DNA of 19,716 bases from Gonium pectorale (lineage: Eukaryota > Chlorophyta > Chlorophyceae > Chlamydomonadales > Volvocaceae): the NCBI GenBank assembly GCA_001584585.1, contig LSYV01000042.1, positions 583,804 to 603,519 of the forward strand. The letters are read 5' to 3'. Under the pieces are notes generated by a model. It searched no databases, was not told the DNA's origin, and saw only the letters and a program-made list of their open reading frames with translations. Of the stretch, positions 10,752 through 19,716 are shown piece by piece. Each line of letters begins with the position of its first letter. Within the stretch, counting starts at the first letter, position 1. The translations under genes and the position numbers were made by a program.

Positions 10752-11209
10752 TTTTGCAAACAAGTGCCACCGTGCCGGCCGCTGCAAGTTGATTGCAAGC
10801 CCGTACCCATGTACGAGCAAGTGTGCGCTGCAAAGTCTCCTTGCGTTATGGGACTTTCCTCAGTTATTAAATTAGGAAATGTTTAGGTACTTGCTTCCAC
10901 TGCGAAACTTTGCGTGTCCGTCATCCACTTGGTGAAAAGCTGCATGGCATGCGGCCCACTAACGATCACCCTGAGGAGTGAGGACCAGACTGCGCCAGGG
11001 CGAAGAATTTCGACATATTTACGCATACTAAGGGACCCCTGCTTTCATATAGGGTGTGCGCATGCTGCTGGGGCGCTGCCGATGTTGGCCTGCTGCTGCG
11101 TCCGAGAACGAAGGGGGCGGGGTAGCTAGGACATGGCACGTGTGCAATATACGCGGTTGCAGGCTCTAGAACAGAAGTGAGAGTGCCTTGGGGGTTGAGC
11201 TTTTCGGCC

Positions 11210-11259
11210 CCAACTCTTGCACCCAGTAGACCTAACCCAACTCTTGAAACCAGTAGACC
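11210..11259. repeat. Short tandem repeat, period 27 bp
   Basis: CCAACTCTTG..CCAGTAGACC occurs at 11210-11232 and 11237-11259, with 21 of 23 bases identical and a 4-base spacer. Confidence 0.8.
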
Positions 11260-12050
11260 AAATACCTGATCGCATGCTTTGTTGTCCCACACCTTTACAG
11301 TCGAGGCATAAAACTTCAGAGGATTGTCAATGGCAGCCATGCTCGGCCCCAAGCATGTTGGTGTAGGTTGGCGTGCCGGCGTGCTGCCCTCAGCAGGCCT
11401 CGGTCGCCTCTCCAATCGTTTATCGTCATGTGAGATCACGGGATTAGCAAGATGGCGATCGTGACGATCCATCACCCGGTGCAGCACGTAGTGGGATATG
11501 TGGGGTATCCCATAATCACATCGGAAGAAATATGTTTCCTCCTTCACAGAAAAAACAGATCGAAGGTGTCACGTTCCAAGTACGAGTACGGTAGGGTGGG
11601 CCTCAGAACCTTGCATAGCTGACGTAATGGACAGGGCGGGGGGAAATGTGAGCCGCAAAACGCTCCACGCCTCCATACTGTGTGGCTGGACACCTTCAAG
11701 TTTGCCAGAGTTTGCATGTATGCCCCCCTCTTCCCCGTGCGTGGAGGTACTCCACCACATTCGTCAACTCGCGAGTATGAACTTCACTGCATGCTTTGCA
11801 GGGACTTGCCCCATCGACGCACAACCCCCGTTTGCATGCGGCGAGGCATCGGATTCAAGAAACACGCAAAATGTGCGACGCAAGTTGTGCAACGCATAAT
11901 GTACCCGGGAATGCCGGGATGTGGCAATATGATTCTGAAGCAACATAGCACGGCAGCAACGGTAGGTGACGACAAGTGGGAGCGCCCGCCTGCTCGTCTC
12001 CATTAGGGCCCGCCATGCCCTGTACTCGGCGCCCTGCTGGTATTATCGCA

Positions 12051-12130
12051 TCCCCGGGTGTGTATGACCGTAGAGGCGGCCTTCCCTGTTACCGTTTCCT
12101 TTTAACAGGGTCCCCGGGTCTGCATGAACG
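12051..12130. repeat. 20-bp direct repeats, 60 bp apart, flanking a perfect hairpin
   Basis: TCCCCGGGTG-TGTATGACCG at 12051-12070 recurs as TCCCCGGGTC-TGCATGAACG at 12111-12130, with 17 of 20 bases identical and exactly 60 bp apart. Between them, CCCTGTTA (12084-12091) and TAACAGGG (12103-12110) form a perfect 8-bp stem with an 11-nt loop. Confidence 0.8.
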
Positions 12131-12474
12131 GTGTGATTCGCATGAAGGGAAGCGCATTGCACACATGGCAAAACGAGGCGCCTTGAGTAAGAATGTCCCT
12201 GCAAGGACGCGCTGCGAGTCCCCGCCAACCATGTGCCGTTTCCCCTTCAAAATGGACACGGGCCGCAGGGTCTGGGCCGGCGGCTGGGTCGGAACTTGTG
12301 ATAGCAGCGATATGAACAGGCCCCTTGACCATACCTGCGCGAGCGGTATGTTCTATGTTCTATGTTGCGCAACTTGGTAGTTGTCGGCTGGTGGTTGAAG
12401 CAGTTAAGCGCGTGCTGGACGTGCGCCAGCCCGTCGGGCATGTCGGATTGAGCAATGCAATAAGGCTTCCACTC

Positions 12475-12479
12475 TATAT
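12475..12479 (+). promoter_or_regulatory. TATA-like element upstream of the DMT transporter gene
   Basis: TATAT within CTCTATATG lies about 135 bp before the ATG at 12613. The spacing suits a core promoter, but the motif is short and untested. Confidence 0.25.
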
Positions 12480-12612
12480 GTAAGCTGCAACTCAAAATCA
12501 AGGCTACACGGTCCTTCTGCCTGGAAACTCGGAACTCAAACCGCCCCGCAGCAGCAACTGTCCACAGCAATGAAATATCAAACAGGTGCAGTGAAAACAG
12601 AAGCTTAGAACA

Positions 12613-15600
12613 ATGGTGGACGCAACGATGCTGAGAAAGGAGCCGGCGGAGCGTCGAGAGTCCCTGTTAGCTCGCATCGCTTGGGCATATTGGCATTCGG
12701 GCTCAGCACTTATCATTTCTGCGGCTTTTTGTTTCAGTATCATTAGCCTGTCTGTGAAACTCCTCGGCGATGAGGTTCCGACCTTCCAAATCGTGCTCCT
12801 TCCGGGGCTGGTCTGCTTCATTGTCACAAGCATCGTAGTGCAGACCTACGGCATGAGCGTACGCAGCAAGTCGTGGCACGTGACAGGCCTAACCGTCCTT
12901 CGTGGCCTTTTGGGAGCCACCAGCATGGCCCTGTTCTACCTGGCCATAGAAATCCTGCCACTGCAAGGTGGGCGGGGAGTTCCACGTTCCTCGGTGTTGG
13001 GTGTCGGGACCCTCCTCCACGGTCCGTCCTGTGGGCCTGCCACGCCCGGCCCCACGAGCCCCACGGCCAGGGCAGCGATGAGACCCATACTCACGCTGCT
13101 ACTCTCGACCTCCATAGGACGCTCCATATGCGCGCGGCCGCATCATCGTGCCTCCTCAACCACGCCCCGGGCGTCTGGCCTCCGAACACCCGCTCGGTCC
13201 GTCCCTTCAACCGCAACACCCGTCGCCCATACCGCATAACCCCTCCTCCCCCACCCGCTTACCCTCCCCTCCCCTTCCAACATCCCACCAGATGCCGTCA
13301 CGCTGTTCTTCTGCTCGCCCGTGCTGGCGACGCTGTTTGAGTTGATCGTCACGGGCGAGTCTCCTGGCTGGGCAGGCGCCGCAGCCACATGCTGCACTGT
13401 GGCCGGGGTGGCATTGGTGGCGCAGCCCCACTGGCTCTTCCATCTGCCTGGCCCCCACCACCACCAGTTCCACCCAGCTTCGCCTGCCGGGCTTTTCGAC
13501 ACCGCGGGCGGCAGCGGGATGGCATCTGCGGGGTTGGAAGTCGGCACGGACAGAGGGGGCGGCGCCTGGCTCTACCGCAGGCTGCTGGACGCAGCGGGGG
13601 CGACGGCGGGGGCGGCGGTCGGGGACGGCACTGGCGGCAGCGACGGGGACGTCGGAGGCAGTGGCATCAGCGTGTTGGGCGCCATCATGGCCACGACCGC
13701 GGCTGCGACCAACGCGGTGCGCCCGGAGGGGAGAGGGTTGCAGCGGCTGGCTGGGTTAAATAGGAAGAGGACGGTGACCAGGGGTGCTGCCCGGGGCCAG
13801 GGTGCTGCCCGGGGGCTGGGCTGCTGCACAACCGCTGCGCACGGGTGCAGCCGCCGGGGCATGAAGCACGACCGCCTGGCTTGCTGGCTGCGGGCTTGCC
13901 GGGAAGGACCGCCAGCGCATGCTGCCCATGTTTAGTACGCCGTGCGGCATTCCTACACCGCATGACCAGTCATTCCCACCCAGCCTGCGCCGTCCTTTGG
14001 TTCCCTGCTCCTGGCCCTGGGCGCAGGCGGCCTTTGTGGTGGTGCGCCTGCTGCGGCGCTCCCAGACCACGCTGGTCATGACCTGGTGGTACCACGCGGT
14101 GGTGGTCGTGGTGAGCAGCGGGGGCCTGGCTGGCTGGGACAGGGCGGGTCGGTCGAGTTGATGCGCGTCGGGTCGGGTCGGGTCGGGTCGGGTCGGCGCG
14201 GGGCGGGGGCCGCTAGGGGGGCCCGCATCTGCGGGAGGTGGACTAGGGGCACGGCGGGTCGTTTTGGGCGCCCAGCTCGGGCGCAGTGCGGCTCATGAGT
14301 ACCTCGTGCGCTGTGTCACGGAAGAACGGGCGAGACAGGACTTGCTGGCTGGGGTGCCTGCGGTTGGTTGAGAGCCAGGTTGGAGCCAGGCCCGGCCCGT
14401 GCGTCGGGCAGGATCCGCAAAGAAGATGCGCGCATCGTTCGCGCCATCCTGCTCCCCCGTCGCACGCAAGGCAGGCGGTGTCACTTTGGCGTTGCCATAT
14501 TAATGATCTTTTCTGGTCAACACGAAACGGCAAGGCAGGTTTCCGCCGCCCCAGCTGCACCTTGCTCGCCGCTATGTTCCCGGATCTGCGTTGCCCCGCC
14601 CCCGCGGTGCTGCCCTCCTCCCCACCCATCCACCCGGAGTGATGTCTTTGGGCTCGGATCATAATGCCTGCGCCCTAAATGTCCTCCTAGTAAGGATCCA
14701 AGCAGGCGCCTCCCCCGACTCCTGACCCCCGCTCGCAGTTCGCTGCAGTGCCTCTGGCGCTGCGCTACCCGGCCCCCGCGGTCCTGCCCTCGCGCCGTGG
14801 CGCTGCGCTCCTGGGCCTGGTGTGCTGCGCGCAATTCACGGGGCAGCTGCTGCTGAACCGGGGCTTCCAGCTGGAGAGCGCGACCCGCGGGTCAGCCATC
14901 AACGTGCTGCAGGTGCGGGCGTGTGTAAAGAAGGGGAAACGGGCCGCGTCGCGGGCGTGTGTGTGTGGTGGGGGGTTGCGGCTGGGAGAGCACGCGCGTG
15001 GCGGGCGATTGCGTGCTGCGCGGGTGGTGCTGGGTGGGGCGCGCCCCGCCCGGGACCTGCTCCCAGCCCCGCCCGGGACCTGCTCCCAGCCCCGCCCGGG
15101 ACCTGCTCCCAGCCCCGCCCGGGACCTGCTCCCAGCCCCGCCCGGGACCTGCTCCCAGCCCCGCCCCGGACCTGCTCCCAGCCCCGCCCGGGCGAGGCTG
15201 GGCCCTTCGCTCCGGGGCTTTCCTCCTCCCTTCAGCCGACCGGGCCAGGTTCATTGGCGCTGAGCGTTTAGGGTGATGCGTCCGTATCCTGGTAGGGGTG
15301 TTTCAGGATTCTTCGGTAATGGGTATCCTCGAAACCCCACGTCCCGCCTTGCAGGTGCTTTTCAGCTTCGTGTGGGACATCGCGGTGCTTGGGGACACCC
15401 CCGGGCTGCTCAGCATCGGCGGCTCTGCGCTGGTGGCAGCCGGGGTGGTTTGCGTGGCGCTGACAGGTGCGACATTCGCCATACCACGCCGCCTGGCGGG
15501 GAGGTGTGGGGTAAGGGGAGGCCTGCGGGGCCGCACCGGATTCCGGCCATGATGGTGCTTGGTGGGTTATGAACGCCCGTGATTGTCCCCTTGTTCAGGT

Positions 15601-16030
15601 TCACGCCGTTCCGGCCTACGCCAACGCCTGCAGCCTAGCAGGAGACTCCAACCCCGCGTAATCGTGACGCCATGTGCCTATTGTTGCCGCAGGGCGCCAG
15701 CCGCCTCCCGGCGAGGCGCTCCGCGCGCCGCTCCTGCGAGGTGGCCCGCGCTCGCGCTCCGCGTCCCTGGATGGCAGCTGGGGCAGCGCGGTGGGGGCGG
15801 GCACGGCTGCCGGGGACGGCGACAGCAGCCCTGCGCCGCCTTCACATCCGCAGCCACCGCTGCTGCCGCCGCTGCCGCCGAGCGGAGGCGATGGCGGGAT
15901 GGGTGAGGGCGGGGCCGGAAGCCACGCCATGGCGCCGGAGCCGGCTGAAGGCGCGCACCATCATCTGGCACTACGGAAGCCGCTTCTTGTCAGTGTGGTA
16001 TCTCGCCTGTTGACAGACTCGGCGACTTGA
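12613..16030 (+). CDS. Drug/metabolite transporter superfamily protein (EamA / SLC35G-like), 6 exons
   Basis: Predicted exons: 12613-12967, 13292-13716, 14027-14110, 14739-14912, 15355-15466 and 15693-16030. All introns are GT-AG with consistent phases, giving 495 aa. The N-terminal bundle has hydrophobic helices near residues 31-51 (SALIISAAFCFSIISLSVKL), 57-77, 92-114, 119-138 and 145-162. The C-terminal bundle spans about 241-384 and includes AIMATTAAATNAAAFVVVRL, TWWYHAVVVV, a helix around GLVCCAQFTGQLLLNRGF, and two helices in exon 5. This is the ten-helix, two-EamA arrangement of membrane exporters of small metabolites; the substrate cannot be told. A loop of about 75 residues (164-240), first His-rich (LPGPHHHQFH) and then Gly-rich, separates the halves. 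The last ~110 residues are Pro/Gly/Ser-rich and probably soluble. An alternative last acceptor after 15598 would give another reading frame for the tail. Cellular membrane is unknown. Confidence 0.82.
14170..14195 (+). repeat. GGTCG pentamer array, putative G-quadruplex
   Basis: Five GGG runs at 14170, 14175, 14180, 14185 and 14190 are separated by TC, matching the G3N2 quadruplex pattern on the sense strand. The array lies 60 nt after the splice donor at 14111 in the third intron of the DMT transporter gene. Confidence 0.85.
14586..14616 (+). repeat. Partial copy of an exon segment inside the upstream intron
   Basis: About 31 bp in the third intron of the DMT gene match exon 4 at 14760-14790 with 27 identities. 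Both encode a form of LR-PAPAVLP in one frame. The match is short and C-rich, so chance is possible, but it is collinear and only 174 bp from the exon copy. Confidence 0.45.
15051..15188. repeat. 23-bp minisatellite, six tandem copies
   Basis: The unit reads CGGGACCTGC-TCCCAGCCCC-GCC. Copies start at 15051, 15074, 15097, 15120, 15143 and 15166. Only the last shows a change (CCGGAC). The array lies in the intron 14913-15354 of the DMT transporter gene. Confidence 0.95.
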
Positions 16031-16927
16031 CATCGCTACCGTATGTATCGCTTCAATGCGTTGTATCCATTTGAAACCTCGTTATTTGCTTGCTAGGCCG
16101 GCGACCGTTGGGTTGGTTGCTTCAACAAAACGCATAACCGAGGGGACCTGGTCGAAGGTTGCGCAGGGTGGCCAGGGATGGGCGGGCGTGTGGGTCATGG
16201 ATTGCCAAGAAAGGGGGCGTGCAAAGCATCGCTTCACCCGTGCGAGCTTGCGGAGGAGTGCGCAGCACCTTACTTGGACCGGTCATGGGTTTATTTGGTT
16301 TTGACGTTTGCTGTGCTTACTTTCAACTATGTATCATGGTGATAATTGCTTTTGTGCTGGTGCCTTGCCGCGCTTTTACTGGGATCGTCCTGCATTGGCC
16401 GAGTGCTTGCTCCTTGCAGCGGCATGATGATGCCCCACGTGCATCCGGCGATGCGTGCAGTTTGCGTACCACATTCTCCGTACCGTGTTGCACCCAGGTC
16501 ATTACTGGCATTGTGGGTTGTCTCCTTGCTATCTTTATTCGGTGTCCTTGCAACACGATACTATTGTATGCTCAGGGCTTGGCGACCGGCACTATGCGGG
16601 GAGCGGTGACCCTGCTATCTGTCGTGTTGGCGGTGCTGCATGCAGGCCCTGTTGTGCTGCGCAGGTGCCGCAATCCAGTGAACGGCACAACCTGACATGT
16701 GTGTATCATAAGCAAACACTGTGACACCGCGTGCTTGCATGCGCATGGGGGTAGGGGGTCAGGAGTCCAGGAAGCTACACTCCTATGAAGTTGGGTCTTG
16801 GTCTGTATGCCGGTATGCTTGGTCGTTCCCGATGTACAGGTCGGAGCGCAATCCGTACACGTGCTGGTGCAGCCTCATTGCTGCAAAGCGGAATACCGCC
16901 GTCGGCGCGAGCTGTCGCAGAGGTTGT

Positions 16928-16932
16928 TGTAA
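16928..16932 (+). terminator. TGTAA poly(A) signal, probably of the DMT transporter gene
   Basis: This is the first TGTAA found after the stop at 16030, giving a 3' UTR of about 900 nt. Further copies occur at 17272-17276 and 17559-17563, so the exact end is uncertain. Confidence 0.4.
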
Positions 16933-18272
16933 ATTGCCGATTTCTTTGATGCCACTGATGTTGCAGGCGTGTGTGCAATGGCGGCTAGGTAGGAGATCAC
17001 AGTCTGGCGAAGGGCTGAGGTATTACATGCGTGTTCAGGAGCTCCGGCGCAGCAGTCATTTTGCAGCGGAACGACCCACGGGAAAGCGGCCCTGCCGCCG
17101 CAAACTGTGAATGCTTCACCTTGCTACGGATCGTAACACATGCAACGTTGGTAGTGCTGATTATCAAATCCTATCTTGAGGGTCGGGCCGGCGCCGCCTG
17201 ACACGTGGCTCCCTACGTGTGGTCTCCAGGTGGTTACTTCCTGATTCGACGTGTGCTCGCACGGCTGATGTTGTAATCAACACCCGACCCTGGTGGACGG
17301 GGTTGGTGGCTGGATCTTGCGTCTGCTGGCCCACATTTGCATTCCAGAGTCTCCAGCAAGCCAGCCGCCCACATAATGTGCCGGTTGGCCGACACCTGCA
17401 CGTACTGCTCCTGCGATGCGGCGTTACGATAGATCGTCACGCGTTGGCGACGGCCCAAGCCTGGAGCCGCACTCACGTGCTCCCGCCCTGATACTTCCGT
17501 TCCGGACCTGCTGGGCCTTTGAGCCCAGCTGGCCGGCCGCTGCTGGCTGCAACAAATTTGTAAACCGCAGTTGGGAGAGCCACACGTGCATGCATCTGTA
17601 GCTAGCTGGGGGGCCGCCGATGATGACCTGGCCGTGCAAACGCGCTCCAAGCGCAATGCGCCACAACCGCGCATCCCACCGAACACACCTGCAATGCAAG
17701 CGACAGGCTCCCGGTGGGGCCGAGGGCATGGCCTACGTGCTTGCTTGGGGACTCTAGCTCCTTTGCGCGGTTCCACCCTCTGCGGGCTCCCTTGTTTTTT
17801 TTGCAGATTTCTTTTTTTGCCCACGCACATGCACCGCGTGCAGATTGGTTGGTGATTGGAACTCAGCGGCTCCCTCTTTCTGTGCAGGTTTCTCTTTTTT
17901 CAGCCGCTTCCCTCCACCGGGAGGGCCGTCTGCTCGACTCCGTCGCCCGCCATGCAATGTGCCCGGCGCCCTACTGACAACGTCGCATCGTCGGAGGTGG
18001 CCTTCTGGTTTACTATGTCGTGGACCTTTGGTTGGTGGAACACTGCAGCCAGTGTTCCAGGAGTGTTCCAGGCAAAAGCGCAAGTCGTGAATATCGGCTT
18101 TCGGCGTTGCTGTCGTTCTATCTTGGTGATATTTAAGGTTATTATTTGCGAAGTAGCTGACGGCCCTGCTGGAGAAAATGGCAACGTGATCCAGCCACAG
18201 TGCGTACTCATACGCCCCATGCAGCCCCCAACTAACAAATTACAAGGTAAAGAGTCGGTAAATCTCATTGAA

Positions 18273-18290
18273 TGTATGAGATATCATACA
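18273..18290. repeat. Perfect inverted repeat, 7-bp arms
   Basis: TGTATGA at 18273-18279 and TCATACA at 18284-18290 are exact reverse complements around GATA. It lies about 390 bp upstream of the lectin-like gene and might be a protein-binding palindrome or a chance hairpin. Confidence 0.7.
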
Positions 18291-18491
18291 GGCACATGTC
18301 ATGTCCGGTCACTGGCAAAATGGCGAAGTCGCAGCTGATATGCAACCACCCGGTGTTCTACATACGCGATGTGACATGATTTGTTTTGCAAGTGCTTTGC
18401 CGCGTCGCTCTGTCGCATCGCCCCTTGTCCATGTCTACAAGTCATGTCCCATTTCGCGTCCGCTGCAACAGTTGCAGTAGCACGCTCTGCC

Positions 18492-18499
18492 GATAAAAG
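18492..18499 (+). promoter_or_regulatory. TATA-like element of the lectin-like gene
   Basis: GATAAAAG is one base from the TATAAAAG form common in green-algal promoters. It lies about 180 bp upstream of the ATG at 18679, allowing a 5' UTR of about 150 nt. Confidence 0.35.
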
Positions 18500-18678
18500 C
18501 CGGACGGTACTAATTTCCATTCATAACAGCATACACCAGCACATTTAAACTACGTCTTCAACAACGGCGCGACCAGCACCTCAGTGCCTACCAACATTAC
18601 AACGGTGCCTTCCTCCAGCCCAGCCCTGCCCAACGTTTCCAGGACACCGTCCCCCACCAATTAATAAGCTCTTTTAGA

Positions 18679-19716
18679 ATGCGGGCTTTCAGCATATTGG
18701 CCCTAGCGGTCGCTGCAGGAGTCCTGGCCTGCCACAGCGGAGCGAGAGCAGGTTAGAGAGGTCGCTCGCAACGCTTGCGTTCCCCTGCGAACCTGGCACT
18801 CCACCCTGCATGCGCACTCTGTGAGCAGCGGTGACCTCAAAACACCTAAAGGGTGAACTCTCACATGGCCTTCCCCACCTGCTACGTGAGCGCCCCTGAC
18901 CCGCCAGTCCTCCCCACGCCCGTCGTCCCCCCTTTTCCGCGCAGAGAGCGCCACCTACAACGGCACTGACGGCCACGTGTACGTGCTCCAAACCGGCATC
19001 CTCGACGACCTGCGCACCTGGCAGGACGCCAAGTCCTTTTGCAACGGCGTGCAGTTCAACGGCAAGCCCTCGCTGCTCTGCCCCTATCGCAACCCTGCGC
19101 TGGGCGACTCCGAGGCCGCCATCCGCACCCTCTGCGGCAGCCGCCACAAGACCTGCTGGCTGGACGGGGAGACCAAGCAGGGCGGCCCCGGCGAGATGCT
19201 GTGCCCGCTGGTGACAGCCTTTGACGAAGTCGTCTACCAGGGCTGCCTGCAAGTCGTATCCTTCGTCTGCCGCAGCGCCGACCCGGTCAACAAGCCAACC
19301 GCAGCCCCCGCCCCAGTCCCTACGTCAGCCCCCGCCCCCGTCCCCGTCCCCGAACCGGTGCCGGGTCAGCAGCCCGTCCCCGCCTACGGCCCAGGTCCTG
19401 TGCCCGTCCCTCAGCCCGGCCTCGAGGGCCCCCGCGCCGGCGACGCGTCCTCCGTGCCGCTGGGGCCGTACAAGCAGAAGTCCTTCAACGGCATCGACGG
19501 CCCTACATATACCCTGTTCTTCCTGGGTGCCGTACGCACGTGGGCCGAGGCGGGCGAGTACTGCAACACCATCGGCCAGGAGCTCGCGCCGTACAAGACC
19601 GACTCTCTGTACGCCGGCGACTCGGCCTTTGCCGTCAACCTGCTGTGCGCCCGCTCCACCGCCACCACGTGCTGGCTGGGCGAGCGACCCGTGGGTCACG
19701 AGGGCTCCGGCGACAT
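18679..19716 (+). CDS. Secreted protein with tandem C-type-lectin-like domains (3' end beyond the window)
   Basis: Exon 1 (18679-18751) encodes a signal peptide, MRAFSILALAVAAGVLACHS plus GARA. A GT-AG intron (18752-18944, phase 1) leads to exon 2, open from 18945 to the window end; 281 residues are visible. Domain 1 (about 29-134) has an NGT N-glycosylation sequon at 30, RTWQDAKSFC (48-57), cysteines at 70, 88 and 95, CWLDGE (95-100) and a C-terminal C-x11-18-C pattern ending SFVC (133). This is the WxxA..C / W-containing core / final Cys layout of C-type-lectin-like folds. Residues 137-196 form a linker of repeated PVP and PAP, like the Pro-rich spacers of algal extracellular matrix glycoproteins. 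Domain 2 (from about 204) repeats the pattern: FNGIDG, RTWAEAGEYC, CWLGER. Calcium- and sugar-binding residues are not evident, so ligand and carbohydrate binding are unproven. A cell-wall or surface role is inferred. Confidence 0.78.

Larger units (their letters stand above)
10752..12612. other. Divergent intergenic region between the carrier and DMT transporter genes
   Basis: About 1.86 kb must hold both 5' UTRs and promoters. Open frames here (for example 10966-11547 minus and 11680-12006 plus) show no domain, and the longest begins only at a GTG. Visible structure includes a 27-bp-period direct repeat at 11210-11259, a 7-bp-arm hairpin at 11492-11512, and a hairpin flanked by 20-bp direct repeats at 12051-12130. 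I recognise no gene. Confidence 0.5.
16031..18678. other. DMT transporter 3' UTR and upstream region of the lectin-like gene; no gene recognised
   Basis: From 16031 to about 16945 the plus strand is T/G-rich with no convincing exon and is probably the 3' UTR of the transporter. Beyond it, open frames such as 17234-17830 (minus) and 17856-18338 (plus) have no recognisable domain or repeat. Two T-rich blocks at about 17793-17817 and 17876-17900 each end near a CAG and look like splice acceptors, so a small unrecognised gene cannot be excluded. A perfect 7-bp-arm hairpin lies at 18273-18290. Confidence 0.45.

Noticed and set aside
11492..11512. TGGGATA ... TATCCCA hairpin
   Set aside because: The 7-bp arms around a 7-nt loop are perfect, but are short enough to arise by chance in a 1.8-kb spacer.
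10966..11547. Minus-strand open frame of 193 codons
   Set aside because: The frame begins at GTG, which is not a normal nuclear start, and shows no recognisable family. It is kept only as a low-interest note because of the 27-bp repeat.
13778..13816. Two ~19-bp copies of CCAGGG(G)TGCTGCCCGGGG
   Set aside because: This is a minor intronic duplication with no link to splice sites or coding sequence.
16159..16695. Plus-strand open frame of 178 codons with hydrophobic stretches
   Set aside because: It follows directly after the transporter stop in a T/G-rich 3' UTR. T-rich sequence translates as hydrophobic residues, so apparent membrane helices are expected by chance.
17234..17830. Minus-strand open frame of 198 codons
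   Set aside because: It has mixed Cys/Arg/Ser composition with no domain, repeat or splice-consistent partner exon. It could be a gene but nothing supports it.

Overview
The window looks like nuclear DNA of a green alga (Chlorophyta, most likely a chlamydomonadalean/volvocine-type genome). It is GC-rich. Its genes are split into short exons by GT-AG introns of about 150-920 nt in all three phases. The pentamer TGTAA, the usual green-algal poly(A) signal, lies downstream of the genes, and introns and spacers are rich in minisatellites. The species is not determined from the sequence.

Four protein genes could be rebuilt exon by exon, with splice phases matching at every junction used. (1) 646-5216, plus strand: a class I SAM-dependent methyltransferase of 551 aa (10 exons) with a basic, targeting-like N-terminus. 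(2) 6820-10751, minus strand: a mitochondrial-carrier-family protein of 377 aa (7 exons) with all three carrier signature motifs and an S-adenosylmethionine-carrier-like second half. (3) 12613-16030, plus strand: a 495-aa, 6-exon drug/metabolite transporter (EamA/SLC35G-like) with a Gly/His-rich central loop and a long low-complexity tail. (4) 18679 to the window end, plus strand, incomplete: a secreted protein with two C-type-lectin-like domains joined by a Val-Pro-rich linker, probably an extracellular matrix or cell-surface protein.

Layout: 1-360 is probably the 3' end of an upstream gene, with a tandem 38-bp repeat holding two TGTAA signals. Genes 1 and 2 converge on a 1.6-kb spacer. Genes 2 and 3 diverge from a 1.86-kb spacer. 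A 2.65-kb stretch follows gene 3 and holds its long 3' UTR and the promoter of gene 4. Non-coding curiosities are a 23-bp x 6 minisatellite and a G-quadruplex-type pentamer array in introns of gene 3, a minisatellite touching a splice donor in gene 2, and several perfect hairpins.

The most suggestive functional link is between genes 1 and 2: a predicted SAM-using enzyme beside a predicted SAM transporter, both with N-terminal extensions that could be organelle presequences. That link is inference. I saw no RNA genes, CRISPR arrays, complete transposons or viral genes.
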